Of a stretch of DNA of 18,056 nt, positions 1-6,566 are shown piece by piece. The notes below the pieces were generated by a model. That model worked only from the letters and a program-made list of their open reading frames with translations. It searched no databases and was not told where the DNA came from. Positions within the stretch are counted from its first letter, which is position 1. Each line of letters begins with the position of its first letter. The stretch is from assembly GCA_002407045.1 (NCBI GenBank), contig DHKB01000051.1, positions 1 through 18,056 of the forward strand, in the 5' to 3' direction. The stretch is from Candidatus Bruticola papionis. Lineage in GTDB: Bacteria; Vulcanimicrobiota; Xenobia; Xenobiales; Xenobiaceae. Made by a program: the position numbers and the translations under genes.

Positions 1-57
1 GCCAAGCATTTTGTTAAACTACAGCCACTTTCTTAAATATTAGAGATCGAGGTAAAT

Positions 58-987
58 ATGGCTATTCACAATAAATCGCATTATAACCATGCGCTCATGT
101 CTTTAAATAAAATGCGAAAAGACAATACATTGAAATACAAAACTGCTTCAGATTTTGTAATGCCAGATAAGACTATGCTTTGTTTAAATATTGCGGATTG
201 TTGTGATTTTTTGAAAGAAATCCCAGATGAATCTGTACAGCTAATTTGTATAGATCCACCTTATAATCTTGAACTTGCTGGATGGGACATTTATGACAAC
301 TATATCGAATGGGCGGCAAAATGGCTTGACCAAGCTTATAGAGTTCTTTCTCCAAATGGAAGTATGGTTATTTTCGGTGGAATCCAATTTAGGGATGTCA
401 AATCAGGTGACTTGATAGATATAATCCATCACGTTAGGCATAATACAAAATTTAAACTGATAAATACTATTATTTGGCGTTATAAGAATGGTATGTCTGC
501 TCATAGATATTTTGCCAATAGGCATGAAGAAGTTATTTGGTTGACAAAGTCAAATGATTATTATTTCGATTTGGATGCCGTAAGAGAGCCTTATTCAGAA
601 AAAGATCTTGAAGCAGCGTTAAAAGACAAACGTTTAAATCCTGAAAATACGAAGAAAGGAAAAAACCCTACGAATGTATGGGAAATAAATAGACTGAACG
701 GAAATAGCAAGGAACGCGTCGGTCATCCTACTCAAAAGCCTGTTGAGATAATAGAGCGCTTTGTTAAAGCTCTATCCTATCCGGGTGCGGTTGTACTTGA
801 TTTCTTTGCTGGGAGTGGAACCGTTGGACGTGTTTGTATTACAGAGAGGCGACATTGTTTGTTGTGCGATAGTGACCCAGCGACGATAGATTATTTTAAT
901 AAACATGTTGAACTAATGAAAAAATTAGGACAAGACAGCGATTATATACATATTCCCAATATCGCTGATTTTTTTAAGGACGAGTAG
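58..987 (+). CDS. RsrI-like beta-class DNA adenine methyltransferase
   Basis: This 309-residue protein is the modification half of a type II restriction-modification system and is expected to methylate an adenine in GAATTC. The catalytic motif IV DPPYNL (about residue 66) lies N-terminal to the AdoMet-binding motif DFFAGSGT (about residue 249), which is the beta-class order. HPTQKP, the usual block before motif I, is present. From memory of M.RsrI, near-identical blocks are NGMSA, FANRHEE, FDLDAVREPY, KDKRLNPE, NPTNVW and RLNGNS. M.EcoRI itself is a different, NPPF-containing enzyme, so this methylase follows RsrI rather than EcoRI. The start has a GAGG ribosome site about 7 bases upstream. 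The endonuclease gene begins 12 bases after its stop. Base composition is AT-rich and arginine is often AGA/AGG, unlike the genes right of 1930. Exact site specificity is inferred from family and neighbour. Confidence 0.95.
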   Translation: MAIHNKSHYNHALMSLNKMRKDNTLKYKTASDFVMPDKTMLCLNIADCCDFLKEIPDESVQLICIDPPYNLELAGWDIYDNYIEWAAKWLDQAYRVLSPNGSMVIFGGIQFRDVKSGDLIDIIHHVRHNTKFKLINTIIWRYKNGMSAHRYFANRHEEVIWLTKSNDYYFDLDAVREPYSEKDLEAALKDKRLNPENTKKGKNPTNVWEINRLNGNSKERVGHPTQKPVEIIERFVKALSYPGAVVLDFFAGSGTVGRVCITERRHCLLCDSDPATIDYFNKHVELMKKLGQDSDYIHIPNIADFFKDE

Positions 988-999
988 AAGGCGGATGGT

Positions 1000-1830
1000 A
1001 TGAAAAAAGAACAATCAAGCCGACTGACAATACAGCAAAAAGAAGGGCATGGGCCTCTTACTATTTTCCATGAGGATGCTTATATACATGATAGAGAAGT
1101 GGGTAATACATCTCTTTTGGTAAAAGAGAAGCTTGAACTTTATTTTCCTATGTTGAAGTTCCGATATAGAAAAGAATTATCTAAGAGAGAAATAAATGGA
1201 GCTTTGCGTAATATCGACGAATATCTTGGGCAAACGCTTTTTGTAGAGGGCGCTAGCATTAAACCAGACGGCGGTTTAATTGAGGTGCTGGATGACAATA
1301 GTCAGTGGCGCGTTGTGTTAGTGTCAGAAGCTAAGCACCAAGGAAAAGATATTGAAAATATCATGGCTGGAAAACTTGTTGGCAAGAATAACGATCAAGA
1401 TCTTATGGCAGCGGGGAATGCCATTGAAAGAGCGCATAAGAATATTGACGAGATAGCTAATTTCATGTTGGCAGAGCGCTACTTTCCTTATGTTTTGTTT
1501 TTGGAGGGGTCAAATTTTCTAACGCAAAACATAACTGTTACAAGTCCATATGGAAGACAAGTTACTCTAACATATAATGATGGCATGTTGAATAGAATTG
1601 ATAGACTAACTGCCGCCAATTACGGGATGCCAATTAACACAAATTTATGTGAAAATAGATTTGTAAAGTGTAATGGGACAACTATTATGTTACAGGCTGC
1701 TTCGATTTATACTAAAGGCGGTGGGGGACATTGGAATAATGAAGATATGGTTGCAATTATGCTTGAAGTAGCTCGAACGTCTTTAAAAATGCTGAGAACG
1801 GATCTCTTTGGTCAACTTAGCCAAAGATGA
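1000..1830 (+). CDS. EcoRI/RsrI-family type II restriction endonuclease (predicted GAATTC)
   Basis: The 276-residue product is collinear with EcoRI (277 residues) over its whole length. As I recall EcoRI, shared blocks include SSIKPDGG-like SIKPDGG, EAKHQGKDI, DQDLMAAGNAIER, EIANFML, FPYVLFLEGSNFLT, DRLTAANYGMPIN and IMLQAASIYT. The catalytic triad of EcoRI (Asp91, Glu111, Lys113) is present as Asp90, Glu110 and Lys112. The recognition segment MAAGNAIER is intact at 136-144, and the Arg200 equivalent is Arg199. The enzyme should therefore be active and cut at GAATTC, probably as a dimer. It lies 12 bases downstream of the methylase, in the same transcript, so protection is made before the toxin-like nuclease. 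The start ATG follows an AAGG-type ribosome site. A Rho-independent terminator follows at 1854. Composition is as AT-rich as that of the methylase. Confidence 0.96.
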   Translation: MKKEQSSRLTIQQKEGHGPLTIFHEDAYIHDREVGNTSLLVKEKLELYFPMLKFRYRKELSKREINGALRNIDEYLGQTLFVEGASIKPDGGLIEVLDDNSQWRVVLVSEAKHQGKDIENIMAGKLVGKNNDQDLMAAGNAIERAHKNIDEIANFMLAERYFPYVLFLEGSNFLTQNITVTSPYGRQVTLTYNDGMLNRIDRLTAANYGMPINTNLCENRFVKCNGTTIMLQAASIYTKGGGGHWNNEDMVAIMLEVARTSLKMLRTDLFGQLSQR

Positions 1831-1853
1831 AGTTGCTATCCTACGAAAATAAT

Positions 1854-1904
1854 AGCCCAATCAGCTTCTTTCCACTTTTTGAGGAAAACTGGTCGGGCTT
1901 TTTT
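1854..1904 (+). terminator. Rho-independent terminator after the restriction-modification pair
   Basis: AGCCC (1854-1858) pairs with GGGCT (1895-1899). The stem continues inward with ATCAG/CTGGT and TTTCC/GGAAA separated by small bulges. Six T follow directly (1899-1904). It sits between the convergent endonuclease and hisS stops and ends the restriction-modification transcript. On the other strand the T run is poor, so it is less likely to stop hisS transcription. Confidence 0.8.
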
Positions 1905-1928
1905 ATTTACTACTGATTTATCTAGCGC

Positions 1929-3239
1929 CTATTTTTGTTGGCTTTCAATCCAACTAAGCAAAGGCAATTGTACTTGCTCACCGGTTTTTAAGTCTTTTAC
2001 TTCAACCAGTTGGGCTTCCTCTGTGTATTGGTGAGGGAAGAGCATGAAAGGAATGCCTTTGCGGTCAGCGTAGCGGATTTGTTTTTTCAAAGCGGCTACT
2101 TCATGGAAAATTTCGGTAGGAATACCTTGCTCACGCAAAGCGGCAGCAATAGCGCGGCAGGCCGGGCGCAACTCTTCACTGGGCCAGCTAATTAGCACTT
2201 GAGTGGGAGTTTGACGCGAACAATCCAAGGCATTTTGAGCAAATAAATGGGAAATGAGGCGACTTAAGCCAATGCTTATACCCACACCGGGCAATTTACG
2301 ATTGATAAACTGGGAAGCTAAGTTCTCATAACGTCCGCCGGAGCAAATGCTGCCTAGGCTAGGATAGTCTGGCAACATAGTTTCGTAGATCGTGCCAGTG
2401 TAATAGTCTAAGCCTCGCACAATACCCAAGTTGAAAATTAAATTTTCGCTGCCGATATGGGAAAGCTCATCGGCTACAAAGGCCAATTCTTCCAAGCCTT
2501 TTTGGAAAATCTCGTTGTCGGTGCCTAATTCTTTAGCTTTAGCCAAAACTTCTTGAGGAGCACCTTTAAGAGAACATAAGGCCAAGCATTTGTCGGCTGT
2601 CTGGCTATCGATTTCCATTTTAGTCAGAGCCTCTCTGACTTTGTCGGCGCCTATTTTGTCAATTTTGTCGACTTCGCGTAAAACGTCGGCACTCTTAGTT
2701 TCATCTAAACCTAAGCTTTGGTAGTAGCCTAAAAGCACTTTGCGGTTGTTGATATTGATTTGGGCGCGAATGCCTAATTTTTGGAAAATTTCGTGAATAA
2801 CGGCGGGCAACTCGGCGTCGAAACTTAAAGGCAATTCGCCATCGCCGATAACATCGATATCAGCTTGATAAAATTCGCGGAAGCGTCCTTCTTGAGGGCG
2901 TTCGCCACGCCAGACTTTTTGAATTTGCCAGCGCTTGAAAGGAAAATTGACCGCACCGCTGTTTTGGGCCACGTAGCGAGCCAAAGGTACTGTCAAATCA
3001 AAATGCAAAGCCATCTCCCAGCGGCCGGGAGTACCCTGCAAACGGCCTAAACCGTAAATCTCTTTATTTATTTCGCCTTTGGCAGCTAAGATGGAGACGC
3101 GTTCTACAGCGCTAGTCTCGAGACGGGAGAAGCCATGCAACTCATAAACGCTGCGAATAATGTCTATGACACGCTGTTCGGCAATTTGCTGGCCGGGAAG
3201 CCATTCGGGAAAACCGCTTAAAGGAGTAGGTTTGATCAT
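1929..3239 (-). CDS. hisS: Histidyl-tRNA synthetase
   Basis: This cytoplasmic class II enzyme charges tRNA-His with histidine using ATP. At 436 residues the length is normal. Visible motifs are HFDLTVPLARY (79-89), the motif 2 region KRWQIQKVWRGERPQEGRFREFYQ (102-125, with its conserved arginines), the histidine-binding signature RGLDYYTGT (275-283) and motif 3 GVGISIGLSRL (318-328). The anticodon-binding domain starts near residue 345. The N-terminus PLSGFPEWLP and the DLTVP signature are those of the HisRS subtype I remember from Actinobacteria such as Bifidobacterium, rather than the E. coli-like subtype that begins with an RGTRD-type signature. The start is preceded only by a weak AGAGAG ribosome site, and a terminator hairpin ends about 20 bases upstream, leaving little space for a promoter. 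Confidence 0.97.
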   Translation of the reverse strand: MIKPTPLSGFPEWLPGQQIAEQRVIDIIRSVYELHGFSRLETSAVERVSILAAKGEINKEIYGLGRLQGTPGRWEMALHFDLTVPLARYVAQNSGAVNFPFKRWQIQKVWRGERPQEGRFREFYQADIDVIGDGELPLSFDAELPAVIHEIFQKLGIRAQININNRKVLLGYYQSLGLDETKSADVLREVDKIDKIGADKVREALTKMEIDSQTADKCLALCSLKGAPQEVLAKAKELGTDNEIFQKGLEELAFVADELSHIGSENLIFNLGIVRGLDYYTGTIYETMLPDYPSLGSICSGGRYENLASQFINRKLPGVGISIGLSRLISHLFAQNALDCSRQTPTQVLISWPSEELRPACRAIAAALREQGIPTEIFHEVAALKKQIRYADRKGIPFMLFPHQYTEEAQLVEVKDLKTGEQVQLPLLSWIESQQK

Positions 3240-3259
3240 ATCTATTTCTCTCTAAATAC

Positions 3260-3295
3260 AAAAAAACAGCCTCAAGGAAAAATTCCACGAGGCTG
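3260..3295 (-). terminator. Terminator or attenuator between the exported-protein gene and hisS
   Basis: CAGCCTC (3267-3273) pairs with GAGGCTG (3289-3295). An inner GGAA/TTCC stem (3276-3279 with 3283-3286) lies inside it. On the minus strand it is followed by seven T (3266-3260). It should end transcription of the exported-protein gene. It also lies only 20 bases before the hisS ATG, so it could set hisS level by partial read-through. Confidence 0.85.
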
Positions 3296-3325
3296 CTGTT
3301 CTAAAAGCCAGAAATAAGAAGCAAA

Positions 3326-3754
3326 TTACTTCTCAGACTGGTTCTCCAACCACTGGTAGAACGGGATCGTGCGAGCTGAACGTACGCGGTTGCGATTGTC
3401 AGCGCGGACTTCGATCTTGGAACCAACGCGGATAGCGTCGAAGGAAGGAGTGTACTGAGTCAAGTTTTCGTACAGGTAGAAGTTGGCAATGTCATCTTCA
3501 GAACCGTCGATATCGACGCTCATGTACTTACCGTCGACGTACACGACTTCGCCGGTGAAATCCTTCTGCCAGGTTACGCCGGCGTCAGGAGTACCGAACT
3601 CCAAGTTCTCGGGACCCATCCAAGTAGTGTACCACACGCCAGGAGCCATCTGATGGTTAGACTGGACGTCTGTTTCTGCTGTTGCGACACCAGCTGAAGC
3701 GCAGATTACGGCCGCCATGAACGCGGTGCAAGCTAAATTACGGAGAGCCTTCAT
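3326..3754 (-). CDS. Small exported protein of unknown function
   Basis: A 142-residue protein I do not recognise. It begins with a textbook Sec signal peptide: MKAL with a lysine/arginine head, a hydrophobic core, and AGVATA before Glu at residues 27-28. The mature part is about 115 residues, acidic, with no cysteine and with several aromatic residues (VWYTTWMG, FYLYENL, IPFYQWLE), which suggests a compact beta-rich secreted or periplasmic domain. The reading frame extends 53 codons further upstream. The start at 3754 is preferred because a perfect AAGGAGGTG ribosome site lies 9 bases before it and the signal peptide begins there. This is one of the strongest ribosome sites in the window, so high expression is likely. 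The gene has a long, fold-prone leader and its own terminator. Confidence 0.85.
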   Translation of the reverse strand: MKALRNLACTAFMAAVICASAGVATAETDVQSNHQMAPGVWYTTWMGPENLEFGTPDAGVTWQKDFTGEVVYVDGKYMSVDIDGSEDDIANFYLYENLTQYTPSFDAIRVGSKIEVRADNRNRVRSARTIPFYQWLENQSEK

Positions 3755-3763
3755 TTCGTTTTT

Positions 3764-3772
3764 CACCTCCTT
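3764..3772 (-). promoter_or_regulatory. Strong Shine-Dalgarno site that fixes the start at 3754
   Basis: On the minus strand the sequence reads AAGGAGGTG, 9 bases before the ATG at 3754-3752. It decides against the in-frame upstream ATG at 3913. Confidence 0.88.
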
Positions 3773-4039
3773 GATTAAGAACTCAACCGCAACGGCTACA
3801 CAGCCAACTGCGGCGGGGCGATCTCTAGTCTGAGACCTAAGATTATGCTGGCAAGTTCGCCTAAAATCTTTCTTACCCTGCCCGAACCCAGGAATATTTT
3901 CGCTTCTGCACATCTGAAAATCCGGGGCAGGCCAAAATCTTTCAAAAGGTTGGGAGTTCTCACAATCCCCCCTTATGCGCCGACCTAAAAATAATTCCTC
4001 CTTGAGCTTGTCTTTTTTTTACAAATTTTAGTGTTTTAG
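3773..4039 (-). other. Long structured leader / divergent intergenic region
   Basis: About 285 bases separate the exported-protein start from the divergent gene at 4040. Read on the minus strand, CCTGCCC (about 3926-3932) can pair with GGGCAGG (about 3878-3884). Before it, an AGGT...ACCT arm pair encloses a GGGA/TCCC pair (about 3950-3987). A second strong ribosome-site-like AAGGAGGA (about 3996-4003) has no ATG, GTG or TTG at a usable distance. I do not match this to a known riboswitch class, and no convincing -35/-10 pair stands out for either strand. Confidence 0.4.
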
Positions 4040-5134
4040 TTGGCCAAGGCAAATATTGTGGTAATGTTGAAAAAAAGCCCGATTTTTGCTAGTTTTGAGG
4101 CGAAGTTCTTTTTATGGGTGGTATTTATGTTCTGGCAATCCCTAGGCGTCGGTTCTCTAATAAATTTTGTTGGAGATAATAACCAAAAGCGTGACGTTAG
4201 CTTAATTCAGCAACAAAGTTTGGTCTCTTTGCGTGATGAACTCAACAAACTTTTAGCTTCGAGTCAGAATGATATAGACGCCGATTTTGAAGAAGAGGGT
4301 TCTTTAGAAGCTAAGGCCCAATTGGCTGAAGCTTTGAATCAGTTTACTTCTCCGGAAGAAAGTAACGAAGTCGTCGCCCAAATGCAAAGCGACTACTATG
4401 CCGAGAAAAAGAGGCTTAGTGCGAATTTAAGCGCTCGCTTAGCCGACTTAAAAGCCGATTTTTACGATAAATATTGCTTAAAAAGTCGTGAATTGCCGGA
4501 TGGAGCCGTCGAGCTTGTTCTAGATGAAAACGGCCAGCCCGAATTGGTGGAAGGTTACGAAACACCAGAACTTAAAATTTTGCGTACCAAGTTGGAAGCG
4601 GAACAACGTCGCCGTTTGATCGAAAAGCAAGATTTGGAACGCGATGAATTTTTGGCCCAATGGAAAGCCAAACTTTTAGAATTTTTGCAAGATAATAAAA
4701 GGCGCTTTGTTGTCGATAGAGTTTATAACGAATTGTTTAATATGCTTATGGAAATGCGTTCGAATGCTGTAGACATTGTCTTGCGCCAAGGTAGAGAACG
4801 TTGGCTTTCGGAAATACCTCCCGAAGAGGAAATTAAGGCTGTAGCTGAAGCTGGCCTTGATGAATTGGAAGAATTGTCCCGCCAAGAGGCTACTTTAGAG
4901 CGCGAATCTTCAGATATGCAAGAAATTCTCAATTTCGAGCGAGAATTGGCCGCCTATATTTATCAGTGCCGTCATGAGTTGCGTCGCAAACATTATGATG
5001 ATAGCGATTTCCTCGATTTGCGTGGTGGTTTGCAAGCTCGTCAAGAAGAATATATAGATTTTACTGAAGCGTTGCCTGCCCATATTGTGAGTTGCCTGGA
5101 CGATTTGGGCTTGGGCAACGATAATTTGTATTAA
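4040..5134 (+). CDS. Membrane-anchored, charged helical protein of unknown function
   Basis: I do not recognise this 364-residue protein. A single hydrophobic segment (about 22-44) is followed by a long, highly charged, mostly helical body rich in Glu, Lys, Arg, Leu and Ala with no clear enzyme motif. Two stretches, about 115-145 and 178-220, look like coiled coil. The only short low-charge stretch is LPDGAVELVLDENGQPELVEG-like around 152-172. The stated start is a TTG at 4040. An ATG at 4064 (356 residues) keeps the whole membrane segment and is equally plausible, and neither has a clear ribosome site. It reads away from the exported-protein gene and converges on ugd with overlapping stop codons. 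A scaffold or periplasmic chaperone-like role is possible but is not shown by the sequence. Confidence 0.8.
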   Translation: MAKANIVVMLKKSPIFASFEAKFFLWVVFMFWQSLGVGSLINFVGDNNQKRDVSLIQQQSLVSLRDELNKLLASSQNDIDADFEEEGSLEAKAQLAEALNQFTSPEESNEVVAQMQSDYYAEKKRLSANLSARLADLKADFYDKYCLKSRELPDGAVELVLDENGQPELVEGYETPELKILRTKLEAEQRRRLIEKQDLERDEFLAQWKAKLLEFLQDNKRRFVVDRVYNELFNMLMEMRSNAVDIVLRQGRERWLSEIPPEEEIKAVAEAGLDELEELSRQEATLERESSDMQEILNFERELAAYIYQCRHELRRKHYDDSDFLDLRGGLQARQEEYIDFTEALPAHIVSCLDDLGLGNDNLY

Positions 5135-6423
5135 GAACGGCCTACTCCATAGTATTGAAACTTGCGCTCGGCCATACGTTTAGGCTCAAAAAGGTTACGC
5201 CCGTCTAATACTAGTGGAGTAGCCATCTCTTTGTGTACTTTTAGTAAGTCGACGCTTTTAAACTGAGGCCACTCGGTGCAAATAATTAGAGCTTGGGCTT
5301 GGTGGCAAGCTTCCAAAGCATTTTTACACATGATCGCTTTCGGCAAGAGCTGGGCCGCTTTCTCCATGGCCGCTGGATCGTAACATTGCATTTGAGCGCC
5401 TTCTTGAAGCAGCGCTTGAATTATTTCTACGGCTGGAGCAAAACGCAAATCGTCGGTGTGGGGTTTAAAAGACAAGCCCCATATTGCTAAACGCAAACCT
5501 TCCAAGTTGGGATAGATTTTTTTCAGCTGCTCTAAAGCCCAGCGGCGCTGGGTATTGTTCACTTTCTCTACAGCTTCAAGTAATTCAAAATTATAGCCTA
5601 AATCTTTAGCTATTCTAATATAAGCAGCCACGTCTTTAGGTAAACACATGCCACCGTAGCCTATACCAGCTTCCATTGAAGCCATGCCTATTCTATGGTC
5701 AAGGCCGATCCCTTTGGCTACTTTTTTTATATCTGCGCCAGAACGCTGGCAAACTTGGGCTACCGAGTTGATAAAAGATATTTTCAAAGCCAAAAAGGCA
5801 TTAGCCGAATGCTTAATGAGCTCAGCGGAATTTATATCAGTAATAAGTAAGGGCGCATTTAAAGGCTCGTAGAGCTGTACTAGTAAAGAAGAAGCTCTTT
5901 GAGAAGAAACGCCTATAACGACTCGATCTGGGTGTAAAAAATCGTGAATAGCTGTGCCTTCGCGCAAAAATTCTGGATTGGAAGCGACATCAAACTCTAC
6001 ATTAGCGGCTGCATAAGTATTGATAGTACGTTTTACCCATTCACCGGTGCGCACTGGTACGGTGCTCTTTTCTACAATAAGGCGATAACTATCCATATTG
6101 ATAGCTATTTCTTGAGAAACCGCCTCTATAAAAGAAAGATCGGCTCTACCGTCGGGCAAAGGTGGTGTATTTACGCATATAAAAATGATCTGACTGCCGC
6201 GTACCGCTTCGGCAATGCTATTAGTAAAGCGCAACTTACCTTCAGTGGTGTAAATCTTGATCAGTCGCTCGAGACCTGGTTCGTAGATAGGACATTCTTG
6301 ACGTTGCAATTGGGCCAATTTTTCCAAATTATTATCTACCGCTATGATATTGTGCCCCAATTCGGCCAGACAGGCACCGGTTACCAAACCGACGTAACCG
6401 CAGCCTATAATACTTATGTCCAT
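5131..6423 (-). CDS. ugd: UDP-glucose 6-dehydrogenase
   Basis: This enzyme oxidises UDP-glucose to UDP-glucuronate with two NAD+, feeding acidic capsule, exopolysaccharide or lipid modification. The 430-residue protein has the Rossmann motif GCGYVGLVTG (7-16), YEPGL (47-51), CVNTPP (83-88), EKSTVPVRTG (118-127), SNPEFLREG (148-156), the active-site helix ELIKHSANAF with Lys204 and Asn208, and the nucleophile block GYGGMCLPKD with Cys260 and Asp264. GLSFKPHTDDLR (316-327) is the NAD-domain hallmark. The usual GGSCFPKD is GGMCLPKD here; the cysteine is kept. The start is supported by AGGAGAG about 8 bases upstream. It is the last gene of a minus-strand run, downstream of the exported glycosidase. 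UDP-N-acetyl-sugar dehydrogenases are relatives, but the motifs fit Ugd/TuaD best. Confidence 0.93.
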   Translation of the reverse strand: MDISIIGCGYVGLVTGACLAELGHNIIAVDNNLEKLAQLQRQECPIYEPGLERLIKIYTTEGKLRFTNSIAEAVRGSQIIFICVNTPPLPDGRADLSFIEAVSQEIAINMDSYRLIVEKSTVPVRTGEWVKRTINTYAAANVEFDVASNPEFLREGTAIHDFLHPDRVVIGVSSQRASSLLVQLYEPLNAPLLITDINSAELIKHSANAFLALKISFINSVAQVCQRSGADIKKVAKGIGLDHRIGMASMEAGIGYGGMCLPKDVAAYIRIAKDLGYNFELLEAVEKVNNTQRRWALEQLKKIYPNLEGLRLAIWGLSFKPHTDDLRFAPAVEIIQALLQEGAQMQCYDPAAMEKAAQLLPKAIMCKNALEACHQAQALIICTEWPQFKSVDLLKVHKEMATPLVLDGRNLFEPKRMAERKFQYYGVGRS

Positions 6424-6454
6424 TGTCTTACTCTCCTAAAATAGCGCCTACGCC

Positions 6455-6524
6455 CGCCCAAGCGCATTTTGCCGAAGCAATAGCCTTTCACCTGCTCAAA
6501 ATGATAGCAAAATGCGCGTGGGCG
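6455..6524 (-). repeat. Long imperfect inverted repeat between the glycosidase gene and ugd
   Basis: Positions 6455-6472 pair with 6507-6524 over 18 positions with a single A-G mismatch (6461 with 6518), around a loop of 34 bases. The arm core is GCGCATTTTGC. No T run follows on either strand, so it is not a standard terminator. It lies in the transcript between the glycosidase stop and the ugd ribosome site. It could be an mRNA-stabilising hairpin, a protein-binding palindrome, or one copy of a dispersed repeat. Confidence 0.75.
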
Positions 6525-6566
6525 ATAGAATAATGTTTGCATAAAGTAGAGACGGCAGCTCTAGCT

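Noticed and set aside
3755..3913. 53-codon N-terminal extension of the exported-protein gene
   Set aside because: It would bury the signal peptide and ignore the perfect ribosome site at 3764-3772; the extension has no protein-like character.
3878..3932. Possible tRNA or SRP RNA because of GGTTCG near a stem
   Set aside because: No cloverleaf, no acceptor stem and no SRP core motif could be built.
5944..6444. 166-codon + strand frame opposite ugd
   Set aside because: A shadow of ugd with no start signal; its composition follows the third-position pattern of ugd on the other strand.
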